64,000 bases of DNA from Shewanella psychromarinicola (GCF_003855155.1 NZ_CP034073.1:2914001-2978000), one strand, 5' to 3'; positions 34,285 through 44,578 are shown, counted from the first letter of the stretch. The notes: generated by a model not told the origin, from the letters alone. Program-made: numbers and translations.

Positions 34285-35589
34285 ATGCAAGTTTCTGTTG
34301 AAACAACTCAAGGCCTAGAGCGCCGCCTAACTATTTCTGTACCTGCTGAGCAAATCGAGAAATTGGTTAAAGACAATGTATTGCGCGAAGCAAAGCGTGC
34401 TCGTCTTCCAGGTTTCCGCCCAGGTAAAGTACCTATCGGCGAAATCAACAAGCGTTATGGTAAAGCCATTCGTCAAGACATCACTGGTGAAGTGATGCAA
34501 CGCAACTTTATTGAAGCGGTTGTGGCTGAAAAGTTGAACCCAGCGGGTGCACCCGTATTTACTCCTGGTACAACTGAAGGCGAAACATTTGAGTTCGTTG
34601 CTACGTTTGAAATTTATCCAGAAGTGGTACTAACTGGCTTAGATAACATTGCCGTTGAACAGCCTAAAGCTGAAGTAAATGATGCAAACGTAGACACTAT
34701 GATTGAAACGTTACGTAAGCAGCACGCTACTTTCGCTGCGGTTGAACGTGAAGCAGTTGCTGACGATAAAGTTAAAATGAACTTTATTGGTACTATTGAT
34801 GGTGAAGAATTCGAAGGCGGAAAAGCTGATGATTTCGAACTTCAATTAGGCAGCAGCCGTATGATCCCTGGTTTTGAAACCGGTATCGTAGGCCATAAAA
34901 CCGGTGACGAATTCGAAATCGAAGTGACTTTCCCTGAAGATTACCATGCTGAAAACTTGAAAGGTAAAGCGGCTAAGTTCGTTATTACCTTAACTGAAGT
35001 TCAAGCGGCTAATCTACCAGAAGTGAATGATGAGTTTGCCTCTTTGTTTGGTATTGCGGAAGGTGGCTTAGACGCACTTAAGACTGAAATTCGTAAAAAC
35101 ATGACTCGCGAACTAGAGCAAGCGTTAAAAGCGAATGTGAAAGAGCAGGTCATTACTGGTTTACTTGCAGCAAACGACATTACCATTCCTAAAGCACTTG
35201 TAGAGGGTGAAGTGAATGTACTTCGTCAACAAGCAATGCAACGTTTTGGTGACCAAACTGAAAATATGCCAGAACTTCCGGCTGAACTTTTCACAGAACA
35301 AGCTGAGCGTCGTGTTAAGATTGGTTTGCTATTAGGCGAAGTGATTAAGACCAATGAGCTAAAAGCTGAAGATGATCGTGTCAATACATTGATCGAATCT
35401 ATGGCTTCAGCGTATGAAGATCCGTCAGAAGTTGTGTCATACTACAACTCAAATAAAGAACTTATGCAAAACATGCGCAATGTAGCGCTTGAAGAGCAAG
35501 CTGTTGAAGCTTTGTTAACATCAGCAAAAGTAACCGTTAAAGACGTCGCTTTTGAAGAATTTATGAACAAGGCTACCGGACGAGCGTAA
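34285..35589 (+). CDS. tig: Trigger factor
   Basis: 434 residues (E. coli 432). Ribosome-bound chaperone with prolyl isomerase activity. The N-terminal ribosome-binding domain has the signature [10 protein letters not shown], the FKBP-type domain covers about 150-245 ([39 protein letters not shown]), and the helical C-terminal arms follow. Start at the ATG 34285 preceded by CGAGGTAAAACA, giving [15 protein letters not shown] as in homologues; the longer frame back to 34234 is ignored. It opens the conserved tig-clpP-clpX-lon-hupB-ppiD series. Confidence 0.97.
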   Translation: MQVSVETTQGLERRLTISVPAEQIEKLVKDNVLREAKRARLPGFRPGKVPIGEINKRYGKAIRQDITGEVMQRNFIEAVVAEKLNPAGAPVFTPGTTEGETFEFVATFEIYPEVVLTGLDNIAVEQPKAEVNDANVDTMIETLRKQHATFAAVEREAVADDKVKMNFIGTIDGEEFEGGKADDFELQLGSSRMIPGFETGIVGHKTGDEFEIEVTFPEDYHAENLKGKAAKFVITLTEVQAANLPEVNDEFASLFGIAEGGLDALKTEIRKNMTRELEQALKANVKEQVITGLLAANDITIPKALVEGEVNVLRQQAMQRFGDQTENMPELPAELFTEQAERRVKIGLLLGEVIKTNELKAEDDRVNTLIESMASAYEDPSEVVSYYNSNKELMQNMRNVALEEQAVEALLTSAKVTVKDVAFEEFMNKATGRA

Positions 35590-35595
35590 GCTAAG

Positions 35596-35623
35596 CTTGA
35601 CTTAACAAGCCGTTCGCCATTTA
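35596..35623 (+). promoter_or_regulatory. Probable heat-shock (sigma-32) promoter of clpP
   Basis: CTTGAC, 13 bases, CGCCATTTA, against sigma-32 consensus CTTGAAA and CCCCATnTA. A sigma-70-like TTGACT...TATAAT (19-base spacer) overlaps. ClpP is a heat-shock protein in E. coli, which supports the reading. Confidence 0.5.
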
Positions 35624-35624
35624 T

Positions 35625-35665
35625 AATGGCTCGTATGAGGTTCCTCATGCGGGCCATTTTTATTT
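35625..35665 (+). terminator. Hairpin between tig and clpP
   Basis: Long stem AATGGCtCGtATGAGG / CCTCATgCGgGCCATT with loop TT, followed by a T-rich tail. It ends tig transcripts; because it lies just after the clpP promoter it could also act as an attenuator for clpP. Confidence 0.75.
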
Positions 35666-35679
35666 TAGGGAAATGAATA

Positions 35680-36291
35680 ATGCATAAAGCACCAGAATCA
35701 GTACTCAATGCGCTTGTACCTATGGTTGTTGAACAAACAGCGAAAGGTGAACGTTCTTATGATATATACTCTCGTCTATTAAAAGAGCGAGTCATCTTTT
35801 TAGTTGGCCAAGTCGAAGAACACATGGCTAACCTCATTGTTGCTCAACTATTATTCCTTGAGTCAGAAAGCCCAGATAAAGATATTTATTTATACATTAA
35901 CTCTCCCGGCGGTTCCGTAACGGCAGGCATGGCTATTTATGACACTATGCAGTTCATTAAGCCTAATGTGAGCACTGTATGTATTGGCCAAGCTGCGAGT
36001 ATGGGCGCCTTCTTATTAGCCGGTGGCGCTAAAGGTAAACGTCATTGCTTACCGAACTCACGAGTGATGATCCATCAGCCATTAGGTGGTTTCCAAGGTC
36101 AGGCATCAGACATAGCAATTCATGCTAAGGAAATCCTAGGCATCAAGAATAAATTAAACCAAATATTAGCTGATCATACTGGCCAGCCGCTAGAAGTGTT
36201 AGAGCGTGATACTGACCGTGACAACTTTATGAGTGCTACACAAGCTGTTGAATATGGTATTGTCGATTCATTACTAACAAGTCGCGGCTAA
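35680..36291 (+). CDS. clpP: ATP-dependent Clp protease proteolytic subunit
   Basis: 203 residues (E. coli 207). Forms the double-ring serine protease chamber used with ClpX. The catalytic residues are S107 in [10 protein letters not shown]132 in MIHQPLGG and an Asp near 181. The hydrophobic-pocket N-terminal segment is short, as in mature ClpP. The start follows TAGGGAAATGAATA. It is followed by clpX after 129 bases. Confidence 0.98.
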   Translation: MHKAPESVLNALVPMVVEQTAKGERSYDIYSRLLKERVIFLVGQVEEHMANLIVAQLLFLESESPDKDIYLYINSPGGSVTAGMAIYDTMQFIKPNVSTVCIGQAASMGAFLLAGGAKGKRHCLPNSRVMIHQPLGGFQGQASDIAIHAKEILGIKNKLNQILADHTGQPLEVLERDTDRDNFMSATQAVEYGIVDSLLTSRG

Positions 36292-36420
36292 AACGGGTAG
36301 CTGATTTTTTAGTTACATTAAGGTATTCTGTATTGAGAGACGTTCGGTCATCAATGTGGTTATGATAAGTATCTGCAAGCAGGGCTTAGGTTAGCTTAAG
36401 TTGTAAACAGAGGTAGAATA

Positions 36421-37701
36421 ATGGTCGATAACAAAAATAACGGTGACAGCGGCAAATTGCTGTACTGCTCTTTTTGCGGAAAAAGTCAGCATGAAGTGAG
36501 AAAACTCATTGCTGGTCCATCAGTTTATGTATGTGATGAGTGTGTTGATTTGTGTAACGACATCATCCGTGAAGAAATCAAAGAGATTTCTCCTAAGCGT
36601 GATGAAGACAAGTTGCCGACACCCCATGAGTTACGCAAACATCTTGATGACTACGTAATAGGTCAGGATCAAGCTAAAAAAGTGTTAGCCGTAGCGGTAT
36701 ATAATCATTATAAGCGTTTACGTAATGGCGCAATGAAAGATGGTGTTGAACTTGGTAAAAGTAACATTTTACTATTAGGCCCAACCGGTAGCGGTAAAAC
36801 ATTATTAGCTGAAACACTTGCACGCTCACTGAATGTCCCTTTTGCTATGGCTGATGCAACCACATTAACCGAAGCTGGTTATGTGGGTGAAGATGTTGAA
36901 AACATCATTCAGAAGCTACTGCAAAAGTGTGATTACGACGTTGAGAAAGCCGAGCGTGGCATCGTCTATATTGATGAGATTGACAAAATCAGTCGTAAAT
37001 CAGACAACCCTTCAATTACTCGTGATGTGTCGGGTGAGGGTGTTCAGCAGGCGTTGCTTAAGTTAATTGAAGGCACTGTTGCTTCAATTCCGCCACAAGG
37101 CGGACGAAAGCATCCACAACAAGAATTCTTGCAAGTGGATACGTCTAAAATTCTGTTTATCTGTGGTGGTGCATTCGCTGGACTTGAAAAAGTCATTGAG
37201 CAACGTGCACACACAGGGACTGGAATTGGCTTTGGTGCAGAAGTAAAAGGCGAAGCAGATAAAGCGACTATTTCACAGATCCTTAGCAAAGTAGAGCCTG
37301 GTGATTTAGTGAAGTTTGGGTTAATCCCTGAATTTGTTGGTCGTCTACCTGTTGTTGCTACGCTAACCGAGTTAGATGAAGCAGCATTAGTACAGATTCT
37401 ATCTGAGCCTAAAAATGCATTAACTAAGCAATACAGTGCATTATTTGAGATGGAAAATGTCGAGCTTGAATTTCGTGATGATGCATTACAAGCTATTGCT
37501 CATAAAGCCATGTCACGTAAAACCGGTGCCCGTGGATTACGTTCTATTGTTGAAAGCATCTTGCTCGATACCATGTACGATATTCCATCGACTGAAGGCG
37601 TGATCAAAGCGGTTATTGATGAATCAGTAGTGAAAGGTGAATCAGTTCCTATTTTGATTTACGAAAATACAGAGACACAGGTTGCTTCAGGCGAGCAATA
37701 A
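36421..37701 (+). CDS. clpX: Clp protease ATP-binding subunit ClpX
   Basis: 426 residues (E. coli 424). A hexameric unfoldase feeding ClpP. The N-terminal zinc finger uses the four cysteines of YCSFCGKS and VCDECVDLC; the AAA+ domain has Walker [10 protein letters not shown], Walker [11 protein letters not shown], the pore loop GYVGED and sensor motifs, plus the ClpP-binding IGFG loop (TGIGFGAEV). A terminator follows at 37731-37757, and lon has its own promoter. Confidence 0.98.
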   Translation: MVDNKNNGDSGKLLYCSFCGKSQHEVRKLIAGPSVYVCDECVDLCNDIIREEIKEISPKRDEDKLPTPHELRKHLDDYVIGQDQAKKVLAVAVYNHYKRLRNGAMKDGVELGKSNILLLGPTGSGKTLLAETLARSLNVPFAMADATTLTEAGYVGEDVENIIQKLLQKCDYDVEKAERGIVYIDEIDKISRKSDNPSITRDVSGEGVQQALLKLIEGTVASIPPQGGRKHPQQEFLQVDTSKILFICGGAFAGLEKVIEQRAHTGTGIGFGAEVKGEADKATISQILSKVEPGDLVKFGLIPEFVGRLPVVATLTELDEAALVQILSEPKNALTKQYSALFEMENVELEFRDDALQAIAHKAMSRKTGARGLRSIVESILLDTMYDIPSTEGVIKAVIDESVVKGESVPILIYENTETQVASGEQ

Positions 37702-37730
37702 TTGCTCTGATAGCAAGTAAGTTGATAAAT

Positions 37731-37757
37731 AAGGAGTCCATTGGGCTCCTTTTTTCG
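37731..37757 (+). terminator. Rho-independent terminator after clpX
   Basis: Stem AAGGAGtCC / GGgCTCCTT with loop ATT region, followed by six T residues. Confidence 0.85.
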
Positions 37758-37762
37758 TATTG

Positions 37763-37794
37763 CCCATTGAAACTGATAACATTACCCCAATATA
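37763..37794 (+). promoter_or_regulatory. Probable heat-shock (sigma-32) promoter of lon
   Basis: CCCATTGAA, 13 bases, CCCCAATAT, a close match to the sigma-32 elements CTTGAA and CCCCATnT. Located about 45 bases before lon. Confidence 0.65.
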
Positions 37795-37832
37795 ATTATT
37801 ATTAAGTCTATTTCATTAAACGGAATCGAGCC

Positions 37833-40184
37833 ATGACTAAAGAGCGTGAAGCGCATATCGAACTCCCCGTATTACCACTGCGAGATGTGGTGGTATACCC
37901 ACATATGGTAATTCCGCTATTCGTAGGACGGGAAAAATCAATTCGTTGCCTTGAATCGGCAATGGAACAAGACAAGCAAATTTTATTAGTCGCTCAGCGA
38001 GACGCTGATCTTGACGAACCGACCAAAGACGATATTTTTGATATTGGTACGGTAGCCTCTATTTTACAGTTGCTTAAATTACCAGATGGCACGGTTAAAG
38101 TATTAGTTGAAGGTGGTCAACGAGCCAAAATCAAGCAATACATCCAAGAAGAGGCATTCTTTACTGCAACAGCAGAATACCTCGAGTCACAACAGTTAAG
38201 TGACAAAGAGGAAGAAGTGCTAGTTCGCAGTGCGATTGGCCAATTTGAAGGCTACATTAAGCTAAATAAAAAAATCCCACCTGAAGTATTAACGTCATTG
38301 TCAGGTATTGATGAAGCCGCTCGTTTAGCTGATACCATGGCTGCACATATGCCATTGAAGCTTGAAGACAAGCAATCTGTGCTAGAGATGATCAATGTCG
38401 GTGAGCGTCTTGAATACCTGATGGCAATGATGGAATCGGAAATTGACTTGCTTCAAGTTGAAAAACGTATTCGTACCCGTGTTAAAAAACAGATGGAAAA
38501 AAGTCAGCGCGAATACTATTTGAATGAGCAAATGAAAGCCATTCAAAAAGAGTTAGGCGACATTGACGAAAGCCATGATGAATTTGAAGTGTTGGCGCGT
38601 AAGATTGAAGACGCTGGCATGCCAAACGACGCAAAAGAAAAAGCCATTGCTGAGTTGAATAAGCTCAAAATGATGTCACCAATGTCAGCTGAAGCCACTG
38701 TTGTGCGCAGCTACGTTGACTGGATGACTGCGGTGCCTTGGAAACAACGCTCTAAAATTAAGCGTGACTTGGCCAAAGCACAAGAAGTACTTGACGCAGA
38801 CCATCATGGGCTTGAAAAAGTCAAAGAACGTATTCTTGAGTATTTAGCAGTACAAAGCCGAGTTAGGCAGCTTAAAGGGCCCATTTTGTGCTTAGTAGGA
38901 CCTCCAGGCGTGGGAAAAACCTCGTTAGGTCAATCTATCGCTAGGGCTACTGGTCGTAAGTATGTTCGCGTTGCATTAGGCGGCGTGCGTGATGAAGCAG
39001 AAATTCGCGGTCATCGCCGTACTTACATTGGTTCTATGCCAGGTAAAGTCATTCAAAAGATGGCCAAAGTAGGCGTTAAAAACCCATTATTCTTACTCGA
39101 TGAAATCGACAAAATGAGTTCCGATATGCGTGGCGATCCATCGTCAGCGCTATTAGAAGTACTCGATCCTGAACAAAATGCAACGTTTAACGATCATTAC
39201 CTCGAAGTCGATTACGACTTATCTGATGTGATGTTCGTTGCTACGTCAAACTCAATGGATATTCCAGGCCCTTTGCTTGACCGTATGGAAGTTATTCGTT
39301 TAGCCGGTTATACCGAAGATGAAAAGCTTAATATTGCTAAGAAACATTTATTGAGTAAGCAAATTGAACGTAACGGCCTTAAAGCAAAAGAAATCAATGT
39401 CGATGACAGCGCTATTTTAGGCATTATTCGTTATTACACTCGTGAAGCGGGTGTGCGTTCATTAGAACGTGAATTGTCGAAGATTTGTCGTAAAGTAGTT
39501 AAGCACATTCTGCTTGATAAAACGGTCAAAGTGATTGACGTTAACCAAGATAATTTAAAGTCATTTCTAGGTGTACAACGTTTTGATTTTGGCAAAGCAG
39601 AATCGAACAACCAAATTGGTCAAGTGACTGGCCTTGCATGGACTCAAGTCGGCGGCGATTTGTTAACCATCGAAGCCACCTCAGTAGCAGGTAAAGGTAA
39701 ATTAACCTATACCGGTTCGCTGGGCGATGTGATGAAAGAGTCTATTCAAGCAGCAATGACGGTTGTACGCGCTCGAGCAGAAAATTTAGGCATCAATAAC
39801 GACTTTTATGAAAAACGTGATATTCATGTGCACGTACCAGAAGGCGCGACACCAAAAGACGGTCCTTCAGCCGGTGCAGCAATGTGTACCGCGTTAGTGT
39901 CTAGCTTAACGGGTAACCCAGTGCGCAGTGATGTTGCTATGACAGGTGAAATCACCTTACGTGGTGAAGTATTGCCCATTGGTGGCTTAAAAGAAAAGCT
40001 ATTAGCAGCGCATCGCGGCGGAATTAAACACGTATTAATTCCTCAAGAAAATGAACGAGATCTGGAAGAAATTCCAGCCAATGTGATTGCAGATTTAACC
40101 ATTCATCCAGTACGTTGGATAGATGAAGTGTTGAAATTGGCGCTTGAACGACCAGTTGAAGGCTTTGAAGTGGTCAAAAAATAG
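37833..40184 (+). CDS. lon: ATP-dependent protease Lon
   Basis: 783 residues (E. coli 784). N-terminal substrate-recognition domain ([19 protein letters not shown]), central AAA+ domain with GPPGVGKTS and [12 protein letters not shown], and C-terminal serine-lysine protease domain with S679 in [10 protein letters not shown] and the lysine in [10 protein letters not shown]. It degrades misfolded and regulatory proteins in the cytoplasm. A sigma-32-like promoter precedes it. The start is the ATG after AAACGGAATCGAGCC. Confidence 0.98.
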   Translation: MTKEREAHIELPVLPLRDVVVYPHMVIPLFVGREKSIRCLESAMEQDKQILLVAQRDADLDEPTKDDIFDIGTVASILQLLKLPDGTVKVLVEGGQRAKIKQYIQEEAFFTATAEYLESQQLSDKEEEVLVRSAIGQFEGYIKLNKKIPPEVLTSLSGIDEAARLADTMAAHMPLKLEDKQSVLEMINVGERLEYLMAMMESEIDLLQVEKRIRTRVKKQMEKSQREYYLNEQMKAIQKELGDIDESHDEFEVLARKIEDAGMPNDAKEKAIAELNKLKMMSPMSAEATVVRSYVDWMTAVPWKQRSKIKRDLAKAQEVLDADHHGLEKVKERILEYLAVQSRVRQLKGPILCLVGPPGVGKTSLGQSIARATGRKYVRVALGGVRDEAEIRGHRRTYIGSMPGKVIQKMAKVGVKNPLFLLDEIDKMSSDMRGDPSSALLEVLDPEQNATFNDHYLEVDYDLSDVMFVATSNSMDIPGPLLDRMEVIRLAGYTEDEKLNIAKKHLLSKQIERNGLKAKEINVDDSAILGIIRYYTREAGVRSLERELSKICRKVVKHILLDKTVKVIDVNQDNLKSFLGVQRFDFGKAESNNQIGQVTGLAWTQVGGDLLTIEATSVAGKGKLTYTGSLGDVMKESIQAAMTVVRARAENLGINNDFYEKRDIHVHVPEGATPKDGPSAGAAMCTALVSSLTGNPVRSDVAMTGEITLRGEVLPIGGLKEKLLAAHRGGIKHVLIPQENERDLEEIPANVIADLTIHPVRWIDEVLKLALERPVEGFEVVKK

Positions 40185-40216
40185 CTTGTTAGTTAAAAAG
40201 TTGCTATAGAGCATAA

Positions 40217-40337
40217 AAAAAATGAAAAAAGGGGCTTAACAAAGCGCTGACCTGTGGTAGCCTAGGTCGGTGGAGAGTCAGTCGCACCAAGCCCTTGGGG
40301 CATCTGACGTAGAGCTGTATCCAATTTCATTTTTTGG
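40217..40337 (+). ncRNA. Candidate structured RNA between lon and hupB
   Basis: Three nested complementary pairs: AAAAAATGAAA (40217-40227) with TTTCATTTTTT (40325-40335); GGGCTT (40232-40237) with AAGCCC (40289-40294); and GCGCTGAC (40244-40251) with GTCAGtCGC (40277-40285, one bulge). The outer 3' arm ends in a T-run, as in a terminator. It could be a small RNA, a lon 3' processing element or a hupB leader. I do not recognise an RNA family. Confidence 0.35.
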
Positions 40338-40445
40338 TTTTCGTACTAAGTTTGGTGTGTTATCAAACTTATAAAATAAAGCCTCCGCAGACTGCTCTAA
40401 TCATAGATTTGGTTGCGGCGCGACAATAACATTCAAGGGGATGAC

Positions 40446-40718
40446 ATGAACAAATCTGAACTAATCGAGAAAATCGCATCTGGTGCTGATATTTCTAAAG
40501 CTGCTGCTGGCCGCGCACTGGATTCTTTTATCGCTGCGGTAACTGAAGGTCTTAAAGATGGCGATAAGATTTCTCTAGTTGGTTTTGGTACTTTTGAAGT
40601 ACGTCAACGTGCTGAACGTACTGGCCGTAACCCACAAACGGGTAAAGAAATTAAAATTGCTGCTGCGAACATTCCTGCGTTCAAAGCGGGCAAAGCGCTA
40701 AAAGACGCTGTTAATTAA
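40446..40718 (+). CDS. hupB: Nucleoid protein HU-beta
   Basis: 90 residues, identical in length to E. coli HupB. Histone-like protein that bends DNA as a dimer. [26 protein letters not shown] begins the dimerisation helices, and [24 protein letters not shown] is the DNA-binding arm with the conserved RNPxTG. The start at ATG 40446 follows CAAGGGGATGAC; the frame is open upstream but homologues start here. Follows lon as in E. coli. Confidence 0.98.
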   Translation: MNKSELIEKIASGADISKAAAGRALDSFIAAVTEGLKDGDKISLVGFGTFEVRQRAERTGRNPQTGKEIKIAAANIPAFKAGKALKDAVN

Positions 40719-40748
40719 TTATTAACAACGTGGCCTTTGTAAGGCATT

Positions 40749-40788
40749 CGTAAAGTAAGCACTGCTTAGGCGGTGCTTTTTACGAAAA
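40749..40788 (+). terminator. Terminator-like hairpin after hupB
   Basis: CGTAAA..AGCAC / GTGCT..TTTACG with a 10-base loop; the T-run is inside the 3' arm. Confidence 0.7.
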
Positions 40789-40876
40789 GCAACCTGTAAT
40801 ATGCGCGGCATAATACATGTTGGGAGTATTGGGTTTTACCCGTGGTAGCGTCTGATAACTCCATATAATTTACAAT

Positions 40877-40913
40877 AAGGCGCAGCCACAAGGTGATGCG
40901 CCTTTTTATTTTA
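40877..40913 (+). terminator. Second terminator before ppiD
   Basis: Perfect stem AAGGCGCA (40877-40884) / TGCGCCTT (40897-40904) followed by TTTATTTT. It lies only 25 bases before ppiD, so it is either an attenuator in the ppiD leader or the end of a short transcript starting after the hupB terminator. Confidence 0.75.
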
Positions 40914-40938
40914 TTAATCGCAACAAGCGAGAATTCAG

Positions 40939-42816
40939 ATGTTAGAAAAAATTCGTGAAGGATCACAGGGGATTGTTGCTAAAACAATTCTAGTCCTTGT
41001 GATACTTTCTTTTGCTTTTGCCGGTGTGAGCAGTTATTTAGGCTCAAACACGGGTGTACCTGCTGCAGTTGTTAATGGTGACGCAATCGCCGCCAACGAT
41101 CTAGAACAAGCTTTTCAAAATGAACGCTCTCGTATTGAGGAACAGCTTGGCGAAATGTTTACCGCATTAGCGGCTGATGATTCTTACATGAACGGCATTA
41201 AACAAGGTGTATTAGATCGTTTAATTGCTGATAAACTCATTGATCAAGCTGCTTATAAATTGGGCTTACGTGTATCTGATGAGCAAATCAAACAAGCGAT
41301 TATCGAAGAACCTGCATTTCAAACTGATGGTCAATTTGACAATGAACGCTACCTAGCAGTATTGCGTCAGTTAGGCTATCAAACCACAAGTTTTAGAAAC
41401 ATGATGCGTGTTGATATGACTCGTCGTCAGTTACTCACCGCACTAGTGGGCAGTGAGTTTGTTTTGGATGGCGAAGCTAAGCAGCTTGCACAAGTTCAAG
41501 GCCAAACCCGTGACATCCGCTACTTAGTGGTCGACTCAACACCTTTTTTATCAAGTGTGTCGGTGTCTGATGAAGAAGTGCAAAGCTATTACGATGCTAA
41601 TTTATCGCAATATATGAGCCCTGAAAAAGTCAGTCTTGAGTATGTTGAATTGAATGCTGATGAAATGGCTAAAAACAGTGAAACCTCTGATGAAGAAGTA
41701 AAAGCTTATTACGCCGATAACAAAGCACAATATAAAACGGCTGAAAAACGTCTTGCTGCGCATATTTTTGTTGCCGCAACCGATGACGACAGTGCAGATA
41801 AAGCCAAAGCTGACGCCATTGAAGCCAAGTTAATAGCGGGTGAAGATTTTGCTGAAGTGGCAAAAACTGATTCTGATGAACAGCTTAGCGCTCAACAAGG
41901 TGGTAAGCTAGATTGGTTTGAACAAGGTGTAATGGATCTGGCATTTGATGAAGCACTTTTTGGATTACAAAAAGATCAAGTCTCGTCAATTGTAAAAAGT
42001 GAGTTTGGCTATCACATTATTAAGCTACTTGATTTACAAGCCAGCCAAGCGACATCGTTTGACGACGTTAAAGCCAAAATAGTAGCACAGCTGCAACAAA
42101 AGAAAGCGCTAGATGTATACTATAGCTTACAAACTAAGCTGGCTGATACCAGTTACGAAATCCCTGATTCTTTAGCTGAAACCGCGCAAGCTGTTAATGC
42201 GAAAGTACAAACAACTCAGTTATTTTCTCGTGACGACGTACCTGCTAAATTTAACACCCCAGAGCTTATCAAAGCGGCGTTTTCTGACCAAGTGTTAGCC
42301 AGTGGCATGAACAGCGATGTGATTGAACTTGCGCCAAACCATGTTGTGGTGATTCGCATAAAAACACATCAAACAGCAGGCATCATCAGCTTAGTTGATG
42401 TTAAAGCGGGTGTTATTGAACGTTTGAAGCAAGATAAAGCCAATGACGGTGCGCGTGATAAAGCCGCTGAATATATGGCGCAGTTAAAAGCGGGTAATAA
42501 CACCTTAACCGGTGCAACCTTAACCGCCTTGCCTAAATTAGGTCGTTTCAATCAAGACATCGACCAAGCCATTACCAACAAAGCCTTTAAGATTGCTGCT
42601 CCTACTGAAAACAGTGTCACTATTGACACTGCATCATTAGCTACTGGTTATGCGGTTATTGTTGTTGATAAAGTCAATGAAGCAGAAGGCATCAATGACA
42701 AGCTGATCAATACGCTTAAACAACGTATCGCGCCTCAATACAGTGAAGCTGATTACCGTGCTGTGATCACCTCACTAAAAGCGGTTGCTGAAATTGAGTA
42801 TCCTGTTGCTGACTAA
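40939..42816 (+). CDS. ppiD: Periplasmic folding chaperone PpiD
   Basis: 625 residues (E. coli 623). One N-terminal membrane anchor (GIVAKTILVLVILSFAFAGVSSYL, about 11-36), a SurA-like chaperone part, one parvulin domain at about 265-365 (RLAAHIFVA, GGKLDWFEQGVM, EFGYHIIKLLD) and a C-terminal helical part. It is anchored to the inner membrane, faces the periplasm and is associated with the Sec translocon exit in E. coli. The lon-hupB-ppiD order is conserved. A weak ribosome-binding site (AAGCGAGAATTCAG) precedes the ATG. Confidence 0.96.
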   Translation: MLEKIREGSQGIVAKTILVLVILSFAFAGVSSYLGSNTGVPAAVVNGDAIAANDLEQAFQNERSRIEEQLGEMFTALAADDSYMNGIKQGVLDRLIADKLIDQAAYKLGLRVSDEQIKQAIIEEPAFQTDGQFDNERYLAVLRQLGYQTTSFRNMMRVDMTRRQLLTALVGSEFVLDGEAKQLAQVQGQTRDIRYLVVDSTPFLSSVSVSDEEVQSYYDANLSQYMSPEKVSLEYVELNADEMAKNSETSDEEVKAYYADNKAQYKTAEKRLAAHIFVAATDDDSADKAKADAIEAKLIAGEDFAEVAKTDSDEQLSAQQGGKLDWFEQGVMDLAFDEALFGLQKDQVSSIVKSEFGYHIIKLLDLQASQATSFDDVKAKIVAQLQQKKALDVYYSLQTKLADTSYEIPDSLAETAQAVNAKVQTTQLFSRDDVPAKFNTPELIKAAFSDQVLASGMNSDVIELAPNHVVVIRIKTHQTAGIISLVDVKAGVIERLKQDKANDGARDKAAEYMAQLKAGNNTLTGATLTALPKLGRFNQDIDQAITNKAFKIAAPTENSVTIDTASLATGYAVIVVDKVNEAEGINDKLINTLKQRIAPQYSEADYRAVITSLKAVAEIEYPVAD

Positions 42817-42845
42817 TTAAGTCATTTTAATAGTAAGTAATAACA

Positions 42846-42876
42846 GAAGACCTAGGCTAGCCTAGGTCTTTTTTTT
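42846..42876 (+). terminator. Rho-independent terminator after ppiD
   Basis: Perfect palindrome AGACCTAGGCT-AGCCTAGGTCT followed by eight T residues. Confidence 0.88.
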
Positions 42877-42891
42877 AAAGGTAATATAGGC

Positions 42892-43515
42892 ATGAAACCA
42901 TTAACCAGCGGAGATGATATTGAGCGGTTTGAGTTATCGCATTATTGCGATGAGACGTTTGAGCTTATCAAGCAGGGAGTCTTGCAGATTAAGCTGGTTA
43001 TATTTGAGCGATGTCAGTTTATTCAATGTGATTTGAGTCAGAGTGATTTCAATCACTGCCAGTTTATTGAATGTGTCTTTAGTCAATGTAATTTAAGCGT
43101 GTTATCTGTCGTCGCCACTGAGTTTGATGATGTTATTTTTCGCGACTGTAAGGCCATAGGTATTGACTGGACTAAAGCTCAGTGGCCGCAATTTATGACT
43201 CAAACCAGCATTAAATTTGAGCAATGTTTACTCGATGGTAGTAACTTTTACTCGCTTCATTTACCCGAGATAACATTGGTAGATTGTCGTGCCCACGATG
43301 TTGATTTTAGAGAAGCCAATTTAAGCAAAGCCGATTTGCGACGGACAGATTTTACTTTAAGCCAATTTAGTCATACTAATTTAAGCGGTGCTAATTTTAC
43401 CGATGCAAGCAATTATCACATTGACATCACCCGTAATGAGGTTAAACAAGCCATATTCAGCCGATTTGAAGCCTTGAGTTTGTTAGAAGGCTTAGATATT
43501 CAATTAGTTGATTAA
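42892..43515 (+). CDS. Pentapeptide-repeat protein
   Basis: 207 residues. Repeats of the A(D/N)LXX type are clear at about 35-65 (CQFIQCDLSQSDFNHCQFIECVFSQCNL) and 135-180 (VDFREANLSKADLRRTDFTLSQF..NLSGANF), with a less regular part between. The fold is a right-handed quadrilateral beta-helix. Some members (Qnr, MfpA) protect DNA gyrase by mimicking DNA, and Shewanella is a known reservoir of qnrA, but this sequence lacks close resemblance to QnrA and the C-terminus (EVKQAIFSRFEALSLLEGLDI) is that of general family members. Function therefore unknown. The start follows AAAGGTAATATAGGC. Confidence 0.85.
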   Translation: MKPLTSGDDIERFELSHYCDETFELIKQGVLQIKLVIFERCQFIQCDLSQSDFNHCQFIECVFSQCNLSVLSVVATEFDDVIFRDCKAIGIDWTKAQWPQFMTQTSIKFEQCLLDGSNFYSLHLPEITLVDCRAHDVDFREANLSKADLRRTDFTLSQFSHTNLSGANFTDASNYHIDITRNEVKQAIFSRFEALSLLEGLDIQLVD

Positions 43516-43663
43516 TTTCATTATTCCAATTTTGGTTAAACTTTGGCTAAACAATGGCTAAAGATTAGGTATTATTGCCTGCGCACAAGCAACAAGTTAA
43601 TTTACATTAGTTAGGTTCTGATAGCGATCGGGATGTGATGACTTACACCCAAAAGGAGACGAC

Positions 43664-44578
43664 ATGAGCCATAGACTTGATCAGGCATTTGAGCGAGCAT
43701 TAGCTTATTTAGATCAGCATTTACATGAGCCGTTTGACCTGGGAATGTTAGCTGATATTGCCGATATACCACAAAGCCATTTTGAAGCGCTATTTTATGC
43801 GCTGTATCATATCTCCATTGACGCCTATGTAGAATTACTAAAAAGCCTAGAAGCCGCCCATTTATTAGGTTTTGCCAAGCAAGTTTCTCTGACTACAATC
43901 GCGGCTAAATTGGCCTATCGTAACGAACAGCACTTTATCGAATCGTTTACTCGCAGTATTGGTCAAAGCCCTCAATCATTCCAACAAGCGCCTGATTGGG
44001 GCAACTTTTTTGCTAAGCAACAACCGCTTAAATCGTTTCAAGCAGATGTTAGTCAGCAAGAGAAGCAACCCTCAGTTGATATTGTATCGTTTGATACGCA
44101 AGCATTAGCGGTGATGGAACATCATGGTGATCCGGCTTTATTACCTCAAACTATTGCGCGATTTATTGAATGGCGTCGACAGTTTGCTTTATCTCCTACA
44201 AGCGGTAGAACCTTTAATTTGCTTTACTCAAGCTCGGAGTTATCTGCTAAAACGCAATATCGAATTGATATTGGTGTATCGTTAAATACCGAGACACAAG
44301 CAAGGTTGAACCCTTTAGCGTTAGAATCGAGTCAGATTAAGCTCAAAGAGATCCCTCAGGGACGATGTGCGAGGGTTAAATACAATGGTGATGATAATGG
44401 TATTACGGCGGCAATAGGCTACCTGTATCGCGATTGGGTTAATGCGAATGATGTTACCCTAAGAGATTTCCCCTTATTTTTAGAGCGACTCGTGATTGCT
44501 GATAATGAGTTTGGTGACCCTCAGCCAAAACAACAGCAAGACTCACAACAAGTACTGATTTATTTACCGATTGTTTAA
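43664..44578 (+). CDS. AraC-type regulator with GyrI-like effector domain
   Basis: 304 residues. Residues 5-110 form the double helix-turn-helix of AraC proteins (LGMLADIADIPQSHFEALFY and LTTIAAKLAYRNEQHFIESFTRSIGQSPQSF); residues about 130-304 form a GyrI-like (SOUL/RobA C-terminal type) ligand-binding domain. It is probably a transcription regulator responding to a small amphipathic or drug-like compound. The domain order HTH first, GyrI second is that of the Rob/SbmC-like group. The start follows AAAGGAGACGAC, a strong site. It is 148 bases after the pentapeptide-repeat gene and may control it. Confidence 0.88.
   Translation: MSHRLDQAFERALAYLDQHLHEPFDLGMLADIADIPQSHFEALFYALYHISIDAYVELLKSLEAAHLLGFAKQVSLTTIAAKLAYRNEQHFIESFTRSIGQSPQSFQQAPDWGNFFAKQQPLKSFQADVSQQEKQPSVDIVSFDTQALAVMEHHGDPALLPQTIARFIEWRRQFALSPTSGRTFNLLYSSSELSAKTQYRIDIGVSLNTETQARLNPLALESSQIKLKEIPQGRCARVKYNGDDNGITAAIGYLYRDWVNANDVTLRDFPLFLERLVIADNEFGDPQPKQQQDSQQVLIYLPIV

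Noticed and set aside
42892..43515. A qnr quinolone-resistance gene
   Set aside because: It has pentapeptide repeats, but the sequence does not resemble QnrA beyond the repeat pattern and the C-terminus matches general family members, so no resistance label is given.
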